A stretch of 37,075 nucleotides of DNA from Peptococcaceae bacterium (GCA_012518875.1 JAAYRI010000158.1:1-37075); one strand, 5' to 3'; counted from the stretch's first letter, positions 1-8,902 are shown. Notes: a model not told the origin generated them from the sequence alone. Translations and numbers: made by a program.

Positions 1-78
1 ACCCGGATCATTGGGGAAATGGCTTCCTTTGATGAAGCTGGTGTCTCCGATCTGGATGAAGATAAGATATGGAATTAG
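1..78 (+). CDS. C-terminal end of an unidentified protein (partial)
   Basis: An open frame enters from the left edge and stops with TAG at 76-78, giving 25 residues that are rich in acidic residues (SDLDEDKIWN at the end). No domain can be recognised from so short a tail. The gene runs in the same direction as the yicC block but is separated from it by the oppositely oriented fbp. The frame could be chance, although the acidic tail looks protein-like. No function is assigned. Confidence 0.4.
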   Translation, partial: TRIIGEMASFDEAGVSDLDEDKIWN

Positions 79-90
79 GACCATAAAAAA

Positions 91-250
91 ACTGACAGGA
101 TTTACAAAAACAATGGGATTCCAGGCCTTAACTAGTAGCTGCGAATCATTACAGGCGTTAGGTCAGGATTAGTGGTGTGTGTACAGAGAAAAGAGACTAG
201 CGGATCTTAAGGCGATGAAGAATCTTTTTGATCTTGTTCATCCTGTCAGA
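91..250. repeat. Inverted pair of CTGACAGGAT-type intergenic repeats
   Basis: The segment at 92-111 and the reverse complement of 230-249 match at 16 of 20 bases, starting with an identical CTGACAGGAT. The right arm continues with degenerate copies of the same unit (ACAGGAT, ACAAGAT, AAAAGAT at about 9-base steps, read on the minus strand). The pair lies between the end of the partial gene and the 3' end of fbp. It looks like a degenerate intergenic repeat, not a gene. No transposase lies between the arms. Confidence 0.5.
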
Positions 251-268
251 TTGTCTTTCCAGGGCAAA

Positions 269-1363
269 CTAGCTAATTTTTGCGAAGCGTTCTTTCAAGC
301 GTTTGCTTACCTCGGGCATGGTGGTGTATTCCATTTCATCCAAATGCAACCGGTGAGGTTCAAAGGGTCCCATACCGCGCATATAATTAGCGATTTCATT
401 AGCTTTTCGCCTGGCCGGATCAAAAGCGGGATCAGCAAAAAAATCCTGGGGCCCCAGTAATTTACCGTTGCATAGCTGGAAACCCAGGGCCACCACCCTT
501 GGTGGGCCGTCAAAGCGGGTGGGGTTAGATTTTTCTACGGGAACAGGCATTAGGGGGCCGGTGTGTGAGCCCCTCATCCAGCCTGAAACAAGGTGCGGGT
601 TGGCAAAGGGTTCCAGCACCTCACCTAGTGCCGGTAACCCACTTTGGCACCTAACCAGCAGCACCGGGTCATCCTTGCCAACATAACGCCCGGCCATTAG
701 GTTTAGTCTCTGGGTGCTGGAGGTAGCGGCTATTTCATCAGTTCCTTTTTGGAATACTGACTTGATCACATAGCGGCCCGGTGCACCAATAAAGACCAGC
801 AGGTCATAAAGTTCTTCCGGACAAGAGAAGATCACCTTTTTATTCTCTATCAAATCCTGGACCTCAAATAAAAATCCCTGATGCATCTTGGGGTCAATCA
901 CCAGGCCGATGGTATTGAAGGGGTCGGCAAATATTTTGTATAATGGAAGATTCCAGGCTCCCGGTTCAGTCTTATCAGCCATAAAAACAATCACCGGTTC
1001 GCTGGTGCGTTCCACAAATTCCATTTCCGCTACCCCAGGCCCCAGCCCTTTGATGTTGCCGGAAAAGGCATCCGACAGTAGATCTTGTCCGGCGCCGTAT
1101 AGTTTAAGTTTTTTGGCCACTGCTGTACAAGAAATAAAGGTATCCCACGCTAGCTGGTGAATCCCGCCGTTATTTTTGCCGGTTTCATGGGTCATAATCA
1201 GGTTTATATCGTCACCAACATGAGTGACATGGAAGTCAATCAAAAGTGGGCTGTCGGCCAACATACCCCTGGCGGTTTCCAGTAGTTCCGGGTGGACGCT
1301 GGAATGGCCAACAAACCCACCCACATCTGCCTTAATAGCCGTTAAGGTGATTTTTTTACCCAT
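269..1363 (-). CDS. fbp: Class V fructose-1,6-bisphosphate aldolase/phosphatase
   Basis: This is a 364-residue archaeal-type bifunctional FBP aldolase/phosphatase, which joins the two triose phosphates and then removes the 1-phosphate to give fructose 6-phosphate in gluconeogenesis. Residues matching the known active site are visible: D13 and H20, the pair D51-D52, D130-K131, and the YVGKDDP segment with Y227, the Schiff-base lysine K230 and metal-binding D231-D232. The length is normal for the family. The ATG at 1363 is preceded by AGGAGG at good spacing. The gene stands alone, oriented opposite to the yicC block, with its own promoter near 1430-1457. The family is typical of archaea and deep-branching or thermophilic bacteria, so it fits an autotrophic or syntrophic clostridium. 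Assignment is secure from sequence. Confidence 0.95.
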   Translation of the reverse strand: MGKKITLTAIKADVGGFVGHSSVHPELLETARGMLADSPLLIDFHVTHVGDDINLIMTHETGKNNGGIHQLAWDTFISCTAVAKKLKLYGAGQDLLSDAFSGNIKGLGPGVAEMEFVERTSEPVIVFMADKTEPGAWNLPLYKIFADPFNTIGLVIDPKMHQGFLFEVQDLIENKKVIFSCPEELYDLLVFIGAPGRYVIKSVFQKGTDEIAATSSTQRLNLMAGRYVGKDDPVLLVRCQSGLPALGEVLEPFANPHLVSGWMRGSHTGPLMPVPVEKSNPTRFDGPPRVVALGFQLCNGKLLGPQDFFADPAFDPARRKANEIANYMRGMGPFEPHRLHLDEMEYTTMPEVSKRLKERFAKIS

Positions 1364-1429
1364 GCTTTAGCCTCCTCATAGTTTTTCCCATAATAGTTAA
1401 TGCCAGCCTTGCAATTGCGCTGTATGAAC

Positions 1430-1457
1430 ATTATACAATACTTAACTCTATTGTGAC
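1430..1457 (-). promoter_or_regulatory. Candidate sigma-A promoter of fbp
   Basis: On the minus strand a perfect TATAAT lies at 1435-1430, with GTCACA (4 of 6 to consensus) 16 bases upstream at 1457-1452. It points into fbp and would give a leader of roughly 60 bases. The -35 element coincides with one of several TGTCA repeats, so regulation there is plausible. Confidence 0.55.
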
Positions 1458-1517
1458 ATACTAAATGCCTTCTAAATTGAAATGTGTCATACCAATGGTG
1501 TTGCCGAATTATGTCAC
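1453..1517. promoter_or_regulatory. TGTCA-containing inverted repeat upstream of fbp
   Basis: GTGACATA at 1453-1460 and TATGTCAC at 1510-1517 are perfect 8-base inverted copies 49 bases apart, and a third related element, TGTCATAC, lies at 1485-1492. One half-site overlaps the fbp -35 region. The arrangement resembles operator half-sites for a looping or multi-site regulator, but the binding protein is unknown and chance cannot be excluded. Confidence 0.3.
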
Positions 1518-1524
1518 GGCGGAG

Positions 1525-1546
1525 AAAAAGGGGGCTTTCAGGCCCC
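1525..1546 (-). terminator. Short terminator-like hairpin on the minus strand
   Basis: Read on the minus strand, GGGGC (1546-1542) pairs with GCCCC (1535-1531) around a six-base loop and is followed by a five-T run at 1529-1525. The stem is short. It lies upstream of the fbp promoter, where it could block antisense or read-through transcription entering fbp. Confidence 0.35.
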
Positions 1547-1646
1547 GGGCAGTTGCTGTTTAAAATAGGGAAATTAGGAACAGAATAGCAAGGGAGAAAT
1601 GAACCAATGCAGCATGCTAAAAAATATGATTATTGATGAAAAGATG

Positions 1647-1674
1647 TTGCAGAATTAATGGTCAGTGATAAAAT
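1647..1674 (+). promoter_or_regulatory. Candidate sigma-A promoter of the yicC block
   Basis: TTGCAG at 1647-1652 and TAAAAT at 1669-1674 are separated by 16 bases and point towards yicC, about 110 bases before its start. This is the best sigma-A match in the 1364-1785 gap. The rest of that gap holds the fbp promoter region and no convincing gene. Confidence 0.4.
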
Positions 1675-1788
1675 GTAAAAGGTAGAGAACAAAGGGTAGT
1701 GTCTGGGCCAAGTGGAAAGGGGCGGCATTGCTGTTCAACTGTCCAGGGGCGATCCCATGTAGGGTAAATATTAATTGGTGGTGAAGTG

Positions 1789-2667
1789 TTGTTAAAGAGC
1801 ATGACCGGGTATGGTTGGGGAGAGTCCGGTATCGGGGGAAGGATTTTTACAGTAGAACTAAAGGCGGTAAACCATCGTTACAGTGAAGTGATGCTTCGTT
1901 TACCGCGCACCTTATCCTTGTTTGAGGATAAAATAAAAAGATCCATTCAGTCCCAAATCGCCCGCGGTAGGGTTGAGGCGTATTTAAACGTGCAAGACAG
2001 TGGAGAAAAGTCTGCTGACGTAAAAGTTGACAAAGAAGTAGCTGAAGCGTATTATAAGGCAATAATAGAACTGCAGGAAACCATTGGGATTGAGGGAACC
2101 ATTAATATAAATAACCTGATGGAATTGCCTGGTGTGCTGATGCTGGTAGATCCGGCCGAAAATATTGAGGAATGGTGGTCTGCTATTTCTGAGGCCCTGG
2201 AAAATGCCCTTGCCGGTTTGATCAAGATGAGATCCGAGGAGGGAAAGCAGCTGGCTGTAGACATAGCAAATAGACTGGACAGTATTGCAGCGCTGAACAT
2301 GAAAATTAAAAACAGATCATCAGTGGTTGTGGAGGATTATCGAGAGAGGCTTACAGACCGTATAAATGACTTCATGAAAAATAGTGACCTGGCCCAGGAA
2401 CGCCTGGCACTGGAGGTAGCCTTTTTTGCCGAACGCTCCAACATCACCGAGGAAACAGTACGGTTGGCCAGTCATTTAAAGCAAGCCCTTTCTTGTTTGC
2501 AGTCCAATGAACCTGTGGGCAGGAAGCTTGATTTTATTGTTCAGGAAATGAACAGGGAAATAAACACCATCGCCTCTAAGGCTAATGATCTGGAGATCGG
2601 TCACTGGGCTGTAGAAGTAAAAAGCGAGCTGGAGAAAATTAGGGAGCAGATACAAAATATTGAATAA
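1789..2667 (+). CDS. yicC: YicC family stress-induced endoribonuclease-like protein
   Basis: The protein starts (M)LKSMTGYG, the hallmark N-terminus of the YicC/YloC family. The C-terminal half carries the family-typical segment ending with EMNREINTIASKANDLE followed by a KSELEKIREQIQN tail. YicC proteins have been linked to RNA turnover as endoribonucleases. Length is about 292 residues, normal for the family. Three starts are possible: GTG 1786, TTG 1789 and ATG 1801. TTG 1789 is preferred because a GGTGGTGA ribosome site lies 7 bases upstream and homologues begin at this methionine. It is the first gene of a long co-directional block and is followed by remA after 27 bases, the order seen in Bacillus (yloC-remA-gmk). 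Confidence 0.9.
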   Translation: MLKSMTGYGWGESGIGGRIFTVELKAVNHRYSEVMLRLPRTLSLFEDKIKRSIQSQIARGRVEAYLNVQDSGEKSADVKVDKEVAEAYYKAIIELQETIGIEGTININNLMELPGVLMLVDPAENIEEWWSAISEALENALAGLIKMRSEEGKQLAVDIANRLDSIAALNMKIKNRSSVVVEDYRERLTDRINDFMKNSDLAQERLALEVAFFAERSNITEETVRLASHLKQALSCLQSNEPVGRKLDFIVQEMNREINTIASKANDLEIGHWAVEVKSELEKIREQIQNIE

Positions 2668-2694
2668 AAGAACGCGCAGGAAAGGGGCAATATC

Positions 2695-2970
2695 ATGGAG
2701 ATAAAATTAATTAACATAGGTTTTGGCAATATTGTATCAGCCAACCGTATTATTGCCATAGTAAGCCCGGAATCAGCTCCTATTAAAAGAATAATCACCG
2801 AAGCAAGAGACAGAGGCATGCTGATTGATGCTACATATGGGCGGCGTACCAGGGCGGTCATTATTTCCGACAGTGATCATGTCATACTGTCAGCAGTGCA
2901 GCCGGAAACTGTTGCCAATCGCCTGGTATCCAAAGAGACTGTGCCCCCGGTAGAAGAGTCCTTCGAGTAA
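2695..2970 (+). CDS. remA: RemA-like DNA-binding regulator (DUF370)
   Basis: A 91-residue protein of the DUF370 family. The N-terminal [12 protein letters not shown] and the central [23 protein letters not shown] are diagnostic. In Bacillus subtilis RemA is a ring-forming DNA-binding protein that activates biofilm-matrix and osmoprotection genes. Whether the same targets exist here is not known. Its position directly before gmk, with only 10 bases between them, is conserved widely in Firmicutes and suggests cotranscription. The ATG at 2695 has an AGGAAAGGGG ribosome site. Confidence 0.93.
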   Translation: MEIKLINIGFGNIVSANRIIAIVSPESAPIKRIITEARDRGMLIDATYGRRTRAVIISDSDHVILSAVQPETVANRLVSKETVPPVEESFE

Positions 2971-2980
2971 CAATAGGGTA

Positions 2981-3589
2981 ATGAAAGTGAAACAAAAGGG
3001 TTTGTTACTGGTTTTGTCGGGGCCCTCAGGGGTGGGTAAAGGGACTGTTTGCCGGGCATTATTGGAAAATGAACCTTCTTTGCGTCTATCAGTTTCGGCA
3101 ACAACAAGGTCCCCCCGGCCTGGGGAAATTGATGGTGTGGATTACTTCTTTTTGGATGATAACGTTTTTAGGAAAATGATCGCTAGTGGGGAACTCTTGG
3201 AATATGCCGTAGTCTATAATCACCTTTACGGTACCCCATTGCCTTTTGTCCAGGAGAGTCTGGAAAACGGCCAGGACATAATATTGGAAATAGATATCCA
3301 GGGGGCATTGCAGGTTAAAGAAAAATACCCGCAAGCAATTTTGATTTTTATATCACCGCCATCCAAAGGCGATTTAAGGAAACGTCTTTTATCCCGTGGG
3401 GCTGATGCGCGGGAGGTTATTGAAAAGCGCCTATGTTGTGCGTCGGGTGAGATGAAACTAGCTGATCATTATGACTACATTGTGATAAATGATCAGGTTA
3501 AAAAAGCTGTGGAACAGGTTAGATCAGTGATTACCGCCGAAAAATGCCGACCGCACAATCTAAAGCCATTTCTGGGGAGTTTTGACTAG
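2981..3589 (+). CDS. gmk: Guanylate kinase
   Basis: This 202-residue enzyme phosphorylates GMP to GDP with ATP. The P-loop GPSGVGKGT is at residues 14-22, followed by the GMP-binding segment SVSATTRSPRPGEIDGVDYFF and the EIDIQGALQVK motif of the core. Length matches the family. In Firmicutes gmk sits between remA and rpoZ as here. It supplies GDP for nucleotide synthesis and is a known target of (p)ppGpp in Firmicutes (family knowledge). Confidence 0.97.
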   Translation: MKVKQKGLLLVLSGPSGVGKGTVCRALLENEPSLRLSVSATTRSPRPGEIDGVDYFFLDDNVFRKMIASGELLEYAVVYNHLYGTPLPFVQESLENGQDIILEIDIQGALQVKEKYPQAILIFISPPSKGDLRKRLLSRGADAREVIEKRLCCASGEMKLADHYDYIVINDQVKKAVEQVRSVITAEKCRPHNLKPFLGSFD

Positions 3590-3615
3590 AGGAACATTTG
3601 ATTCGGAGGGTGTTT

Positions 3616-3834
3616 ATGAACCAACTGTCACTTGATGAGCTAATGGAAAAGGTCGGTAGCAGGTATACCTTGGTAGCAGTGGCTGCTAAAAGGGCTAGAG
3701 TGCTTACCGAAAAGGGGGCAGACAAGATTGGCGGCAAGGAGAATGGTGTCCCGAGCAAGCCGGTAACAACTGCCCTAAAGGAGATTCTTGGGAATAAGGT
3801 TGGGTACAAAGAAACCCGGGGTGGTATAAAGTAG
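3616..3834 (+). CDS. rpoZ: DNA-directed RNA polymerase omega subunit
   Basis: A 72-residue omega subunit, the small RNA polymerase assembly factor. It begins MNQLSLDELMEKVGSRYTLV and carries the VAAKRAR segment typical of omega, with the KPVTTALKEI helix afterwards. The ATG at 3616 is chosen because CGGAGGG lies just upstream at 3604-3610. A longer reading from TTG 3598 has no ribosome site and would add six residues absent from the family. It follows gmk closely and precedes coaBC, the normal Firmicute order. Confidence 0.95.
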   Translation: MNQLSLDELMEKVGSRYTLVAVAAKRARVLTEKGADKIGGKENGVPSKPVTTALKEILGNKVGYKETRGGIK

Positions 3835-3878
3835 GTATTTTTTAGTTTTTAGCTAACATCTATTTACAGGGGGAAGCC

Positions 3879-5078
3879 ATGCTGGCTGAAAAAAAAATAA
3901 CCGTCGGTATTACCGGCGGTATAGCGGTTTTTAAGACCGTTCAACTAGTCAGTAACCTGAAGGCTGATGGGGCGGTAGTTAATGTGGTTATGACCAGATC
4001 CGCCCAGGAATTTGTTAAGCCGCTCACCTTTCAGGTGTTATCAGGTAGTCCAGTGTATACGGAGCTTTTTGATCCAATGGCCGGGGCAGTGCAGCATATT
4101 GAATTGGCCACCCGCCCGGAACTAATTGTCATCGCTCCGGCAACTGCTAATGTGTTGGGAAAGGTGGCCAACGGTATAGCGGATGATCTGCTGACCACGG
4201 TAATTATGGCGGCCACATGTCCTGTTTTGTTCTGCCCGGCCATGAACGTCAACATGTATAATAATGTTGTAGTGCAACGCAATATAGCAATCCTGGGTAA
4301 ACGGGGCTTCGAATTTGTAGAACCAGGCATTGGGCGTCTAGCCTGTGGTGTTGAAGGCCGGGGAAGGATGGCCGATTTAGACCTGATTAAGAACAAAATT
4401 AGGAATTTATTGCATCCCCGCCAGGACATGGAAGGTTTGACAGTGCTGGTTACAGCCGGTCCCACAGTGGAGCCAATAGATCCTATTCGTTATATTACCA
4501 ACCGCAGCACCGGCAAAATGGGTTACGGGGTGGCGAGTGAGGCAACCTTAAGAGGGGCCAAAACAGTGCTAATTAGTGGCCCTACCATTTTAGAACCGCC
4601 CCGAGGTGTAGAATTAATTAAGGTGGAAACGGCAACCCAGATGTATGAAGCAGTGATGGCTCGTTTCGCGGGTGTGGATATTGTGGTTAAAACTGCTGCT
4701 GTAGCAGACTATAGGCCGTTGCAGTTTTCCAACCAGAAGATTAAAAAGCAGGATGGATCACTATCCTTGGTCTTAACCAGAAACCCGGATATTCTTGCTG
4801 AACTGGGTAGAAAAAAAGAACAGCAGATCCTGGTGGGATTTGCTGCTGAAACATCTAATCTGGAGGGGTATGCGCAGCAAAAGGTAAAGGAGAAAAACCT
4901 GGATTTACTTGTAGCCAATGATATTACCCAGATTGGGGCTGGATTCGGCTCAGACACGAATGTTGTGAGGTTTGTCTATCCGGACGGTACTGTAAAACAA
5001 ATGCCGCTAATGGACAAAACCGTTCTTGCCAGCCGAATCCTGGATGAGGCGCTGGCTTTGCGCCGGAAACAAAAATAA
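3879..5078 (+). CDS. coaBC: Bifunctional phosphopantothenoylcysteine decarboxylase/synthetase
   Basis: A 399-residue two-domain enzyme of CoA synthesis. Residues 1 to about 185 form the FMN-dependent decarboxylase CoaC, with the QHIELA histidine region, PAMNVNMY and the flap motif LACGVEGRGRM. Residues from about 186 form the synthetase CoaB, with LVTAGPTVEPIDPIRYITNRSTGKMG and GFAAET plus the VANDI segment. Together they convert 4'-phosphopantothenate, CTP and cysteine to 4'-phosphopantetheine. CoaD, the next enzyme, is encoded at 29855. The ATG is preceded by AGGGGGAAG. A hairpin terminator follows the stop. Confidence 0.96.
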   Translation: MLAEKKITVGITGGIAVFKTVQLVSNLKADGAVVNVVMTRSAQEFVKPLTFQVLSGSPVYTELFDPMAGAVQHIELATRPELIVIAPATANVLGKVANGIADDLLTTVIMAATCPVLFCPAMNVNMYNNVVVQRNIAILGKRGFEFVEPGIGRLACGVEGRGRMADLDLIKNKIRNLLHPRQDMEGLTVLVTAGPTVEPIDPIRYITNRSTGKMGYGVASEATLRGAKTVLISGPTILEPPRGVELIKVETATQMYEAVMARFAGVDIVVKTAAVADYRPLQFSNQKIKKQDGSLSLVLTRNPDILAELGRKKEQQILVGFAAETSNLEGYAQQKVKEKNLDLLVANDITQIGAGFGSDTNVVRFVYPDGTVKQMPLMDKTVLASRILDEALALRRKQK

Positions 5079-5088
5079 GGTGTTGGAA

Positions 5089-5116
5089 AAAATCCCGGAA
5101 ACCGGGATTTTAGTTT
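5089..5116 (+). terminator. Rho-independent terminator-like hairpin after coaBC
   Basis: A perfect 10-base stem (5089-5098 with 5102-5111, AATCCCGG/CCGGGATT core) and a three-base loop are followed by TAGTTT. A-rich and T-rich flanks make it usable in both directions. The downstream T run is interrupted, so it may only attenuate transcription into priA. Confidence 0.6.
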
Positions 5117-5131
5117 AACCAGGAGGTATTA

Positions 5132-7375
5132 ATGGAAAATACCGTCCAGTTTGCTGAAATAATTGTAGATATTAACGCCCGCAGTGTAGACAGGGTGTTT
5201 CACTATGCCGTCCCGGCTGAATTGAAAGGCCAGGTTAAACCAGGCGTCAGAGTGCTTGTACCCTTTGGCAAAAGAAGATTGGCTGGTTATGTTCTGGGCT
5301 TTGGCTATCCCCAGCAGGATATCAAGGTCAGGGAGATAGCCGGTATCATTGACCGTGAACCGGTATTAACTGAAGAACTTTTAGAGGTTGCCCTGTGGAT
5401 GGCTAAAAACTATCTTTGCAGTACTGCGGAGGCCTTGGCCCGGATTATTGCCCCCCGTCTAGGGGTAAAAGCTACTCGGACCATAAGACTGCTCAAACCG
5501 GCTTTCCCAGCGGGCAAATCCCAGGAGGTTTTAAATAGGCTGAGGCATGCCCCGAAGCAAACTGCTGTACTGCAGCAGGCTTTGCTAAATCAGCAGCTAA
5601 CTAGGAAAGAGCTGGCTGCGGCCGCCCAGGCATCTCTTTCCACAGTGGATACATTGGTAAGGGCCGGGTTGCTGGAAACGGAGATATCCCATTTGCCCAA
5701 CTGTAGAGAAGAAAGTGGGGCTGTGCATGTTGGTGATAGTGCCACCAGGCTGAATACGGATCAGGCCAAGGCAGTCCGAAAAATATCGCAGACTTTAACT
5801 GAACAAAGGTTTGGGGTTTTCCTTCTTTATGGTGTTACCGGCAGCGGTAAAACAGAGGTATATCTTAATGCCATCTCTTCTGCCCTGGCAATGGGCCGGC
5901 AGGCGGTCACTATGGTGCCGGAAATATCCCTAACGCCCCAAATGATAGCTCTATTTAGGGCCCGGTTCGGCTCCCAGGTGGCAGTGCTACATAGTGGTCT
6001 GAGCGGTAGGGAAAGATATAAGGAGTGGTGCCGGGTAAAGGAAGGGCGAGCCCCTGTGGTTCTAGGGACACGTTCCGCTGTTTTCGCGCCCCTACCGGCA
6101 CCGGGATTATTTATCCTTGATGAGGAACACGAGCCTTCGTATAAACAAGATGCCCGCTTGCGCTATCATGCCCGGGAGGTGGCCATTAAAAGAGCCCATC
6201 TGGCGGGTGCAGCTGTAATCCTGGGTAGTGCCACCCCCTCACTAGAATCATGGTTTAGGGCCGGTAGCGGTGGCCTATATAAACTGCTGCGCCTGCCCCA
6301 TAGAATTAATAAAAAACCTCTGCCTCAGGTTTCAGTAATCGATATCAGAAAAGAAATGAAGGATGGCAACCAGGGGATTTTTAGTCGCCGGCTTGTAACG
6401 GCTATTTCGGACCGGTTAAAGAAGGGCCAGCAAACGATTCTGTTTTTGAACAGGCGGGGCTATGCCAATTTTTTAATGTGTAGGGAATGTGGCCATGTAA
6501 TCAAATGCAACCATTGTGACATCTCTTTGACTTACCATCAAGGTGGGGTATTGAGGTGCCATTACTGTAACTACAGTGTCAGGAGACCTTCAATTTGTCC
6601 CTACTGCGGTAGCAGATATATCCATCCCTTTGGTGCCGGGACACAAAAAGTAGAAAAAGAGGCATCTCAGCTCTTTCCCACAGCACGCATACTGCGAATG
6701 GATAGTGATACAACAGCCCACAAAGGTGCTCACGAAAAAATAATCAATGCCTTTAAGCAGGGAAAGGCCGATATTTTGATTGGCACCCAGATGATTGCTA
6801 AAGGGCTTAATCTACCGGCTGTAACCCTGGTGGGGGTGATCAATGCGGACACCTCTCTTTTTATGCCGGATTTTAGGGCCGCTGAACGCACCTTTCAACT
6901 GTTAACCCAGGTGGCGGGCCGGACAGGCCGGGGTCAGTTGCCCGGAGAGGTGCTGATACAAACCTACAATCCGGAACATTACAGCATTACAGCAGCTGCC
7001 AGGCATGATGTGGAAGGGTTTTACAGTGTCGAACTACCCTTGAGAAAATCAATGCATTACCCTCCCTTCAGCTATTTAGCCCGCCTGCTTTTCACCCATG
7101 CAGATGAGGTGGAGATTAGCAAAGGAACAATATTGGCCAAGGAAACCCTTGACAAAATACTGGTTGGGTACGACAATTTTATTGAGATACTTGGTCCGGC
7201 ACCGGCTCCCTTGAGCAGGATTAGGGGACATTTTCGCCTGCAGATCGTGATCAAAGGTCACCATCGTCGTGATCTAAGGGACATAATTGGGCAATGTTTG
7301 GACTATTTACAAAAACTGAGGCCTGCCTTTAAACCAGCCATAAATGTTGATATCAACCCCCAGGGGATGCAATAG
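5132..7375 (+). CDS. priA: Primosomal protein N', replication restart helicase
   Basis: A 747-residue superfamily 2 DNA helicase that reloads the replisome at stalled forks. The N-terminal DNA-binding domain (about 1-105) precedes the helicase core, with Walker [10 protein letters not shown] near residue 235, the DEEH Walker B box near 330 and [10 protein letters not shown]. An inserted zinc module near residues 449-490 has the paired cysteines CRECGH, CNHCD, CHYCN and CPYCGS, and the core ends with GRTGRG. The ATG has an AGGAGG ribosome site. Its place between coaBC and def is conserved in Bacillus and Clostridia. Confidence 0.97.
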   Translation: MENTVQFAEIIVDINARSVDRVFHYAVPAELKGQVKPGVRVLVPFGKRRLAGYVLGFGYPQQDIKVREIAGIIDREPVLTEELLEVALWMAKNYLCSTAEALARIIAPRLGVKATRTIRLLKPAFPAGKSQEVLNRLRHAPKQTAVLQQALLNQQLTRKELAAAAQASLSTVDTLVRAGLLETEISHLPNCREESGAVHVGDSATRLNTDQAKAVRKISQTLTEQRFGVFLLYGVTGSGKTEVYLNAISSALAMGRQAVTMVPEISLTPQMIALFRARFGSQVAVLHSGLSGRERYKEWCRVKEGRAPVVLGTRSAVFAPLPAPGLFILDEEHEPSYKQDARLRYHAREVAIKRAHLAGAAVILGSATPSLESWFRAGSGGLYKLLRLPHRINKKPLPQVSVIDIRKEMKDGNQGIFSRRLVTAISDRLKKGQQTILFLNRRGYANFLMCRECGHVIKCNHCDISLTYHQGGVLRCHYCNYSVRRPSICPYCGSRYIHPFGAGTQKVEKEASQLFPTARILRMDSDTTAHKGAHEKIINAFKQGKADILIGTQMIAKGLNLPAVTLVGVINADTSLFMPDFRAAERTFQLLTQVAGRTGRGQLPGEVLIQTYNPEHYSITAAARHDVEGFYSVELPLRKSMHYPPFSYLARLLFTHADEVEISKGTILAKETLDKILVGYDNFIEILGPAPAPLSRIRGHFRLQIVIKGHHRRDLRDIIGQCLDYLQKLRPAFKPAINVDINPQGMQ

Positions 7376-7391
7376 AAGGAGAGGATTTCTT

Positions 7392-7859
7392 TTGGCAGTG
7401 TACAAAATTGTTTTAATCGGGGATGAAATTTTAAGGGAAAAAGCCAAGCCGGTCAAGAGTGTTAATGCCAACATTACCAAACTCCTGGATAATTTGGCGG
7501 ATACTCTTGAGGATGCCAAAGGGGCCGGTCTGGCTGCTCCACAGATAGGGGTTTCCAAACGGGTAATTATTGTTGATGTAGAAGAAGGGCTCTATGAGAT
7601 GGTCAACCCGCAAATAATAAAAGCAACAGGACAGGAGACAGATGTGGAGGGATGTCTCAGTATCCCCGGTCTTATTGGAGATGTGGCCCGGGCGACAACT
7701 GTCCAGGTAAAGTATCAGGATCGCACCGGGCAGGAAAAGAGCCTGACTGCCAAAGGTTTGTTGGCCAGAGCCCTGCAGCATGAAATCGATCACCTGGAGG
7801 GTATTCTTTACATTGACAGGGCAGTAAACATTAGGAAAATAAACCAAGAGGATGTATAG
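7392..7859 (+). CDS. def: Peptide deformylase
   Basis: This metal-dependent hydrolase of 155 residues removes the formyl group from nascent proteins. All three signature motifs are present: [10 protein letters not shown] near residue 44, EGCLS with the metal-binding cysteine near 90, and HEIDH with the metal histidines and catalytic glutamate near 132. The TTG at 7392 is taken as start because GAAGGAGAGG sits just upstream and the protein then begins AVYKIV like homologues. A longer frame from 7344 would overlap priA and lacks a ribosome site. It is followed by fmt after 5 bases, so the enzymes adding and removing formyl are co-expressed. Confidence 0.96.
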   Translation: MAVYKIVLIGDEILREKAKPVKSVNANITKLLDNLADTLEDAKGAGLAAPQIGVSKRVIIVDVEEGLYEMVNPQIIKATGQETDVEGCLSIPGLIGDVARATTVQVKYQDRTGQEKSLTAKGLLARALQHEIDHLEGILYIDRAVNIRKINQEDV

Positions 7860-7864
7860 ATAAG

Positions 7865-8797
7865 ATGCGTGTTATATTTATGGGAACACCTGACTTTTCT
7901 GTTCCGGCCCTGAAGGCTTTGGCAGAAGCCAAACATGAGATTGCGGCTGTTGTTACCCAGCCGGATAGGCCTAAAGGACGGGGGAAAAAAGAGATGCCGC
8001 CTCCTGTTAAAAAAACGGCGGTGTCTTTGCATATACCGGTTTTTCAGCCACCTAAAGTTAAGGACCCGGGGTTAATTCGTTTGCTGAACAACCTGAGCCC
8101 TGATGTGATTGTAGTAGTGGCTTACGGGCGAATTCTACCCCGGGAAATCCTGGAGTTGCCGCCACATGGCTGCATTAACCTTCATGCCTCGCTACTACCA
8201 AAGTATCGTGGGGCGGCCCCCATTCACCGGGCAATAATAAACGGGGAAAAAATTACCGGCATTACGTCCATGTATATGGATGAAGGTCTGGACACCGGTG
8301 ATATGATTTTGCACCAAACCATACCGATACAGGCAGAGGATAATGCTGGCGACATCCACGATCGCCTGTCTGTTTTAGGTGCTCAACTGTTGGTGGAGAC
8401 CCTGGACCTGGTTGAAAAGGGCCGAGCGCCCCGGATACCCCAGAGCGGCCCGTCCTCCTATGCACCCTTGTTGACCACTGAGGATGAAAGGATATCGTGG
8501 GACCAACCGGCCCGAGACATCCACAACCAGGTGAGAGGAATGACCCCCTGGCCGGGGACGCGCACTACTATGGGCGGCAAGGTGCTAAAAATCTGGCGCA
8601 CGGGGTGCCTGGGGGAAGATGAGGCGGCTGATTTGCCCGGGCGGGTGATATCAACCGGCCGGGAGGGTATTGTAGTCCAGGCCGGGAGCGGCAGGGTGGT
8701 AATTAGGGAGTTGCAGCTTCAGGGAGCTAAACGTCTTGGTGTAGCCGAATTTCTACGGGGGACGCCGGTGCCCGTCGGTACGGTCCTGGGAGAATAG
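7865..8797 (+). CDS. fmt: Methionyl-tRNA formyltransferase
   Basis: A 310-residue enzyme that formylates initiator Met-tRNA using 10-formyltetrahydrofolate. The N-terminal MGTPDFSVPALKAL, the catalytic HASLLPKYRGAAPIHRAI segment and the GLDTGDMI motif identify it. The C-terminal part is the OB-like tRNA-binding domain. The length is normal. It starts 5 bases after the def stop codon. Confidence 0.97.
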   Translation: MRVIFMGTPDFSVPALKALAEAKHEIAAVVTQPDRPKGRGKKEMPPPVKKTAVSLHIPVFQPPKVKDPGLIRLLNNLSPDVIVVVAYGRILPREILELPPHGCINLHASLLPKYRGAAPIHRAIINGEKITGITSMYMDEGLDTGDMILHQTIPIQAEDNAGDIHDRLSVLGAQLLVETLDLVEKGRAPRIPQSGPSSYAPLLTTEDERISWDQPARDIHNQVRGMTPWPGTRTTMGGKVLKIWRTGCLGEDEAADLPGRVISTGREGIVVQAGSGRVVIRELQLQGAKRLGVAEFLRGTPVPVGTVLGE

Positions 8798-8902
8798 CCG
8801 GTAGTTGTTTTATCAAAACACTCACGCAGCGGGTTGTTTAACCGGGAATAATAACCAGGCATTTTAGTGAATAATAAACATGACTTTTGGGGGAGATTCC
8901 CG

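Noticed and set aside
1599-1658. 19-codon frame with an AAGGGAG site before it
   Set aside because: Ribosome site is only about 2 bases from the ATG, composition is unremarkable, and it overlaps the likely yicC promoter.
1607-1678. Frame reading as two protein-like pieces split by two TGA codons, possible gene remnant
   Set aside because: Too short and carries two stops; it also overlaps the candidate promoter at 1647-1674, so chance is the simpler reading.
4031-4465. 144-codon open frame on the minus strand
   Set aside because: Antisense shadow of coaBC, no family resemblance.
7344-7391. 16-residue N-terminal extension of peptide deformylase overlapping priA
   Set aside because: Not in the family, no ribosome site; TTG 7392 has a strong site.
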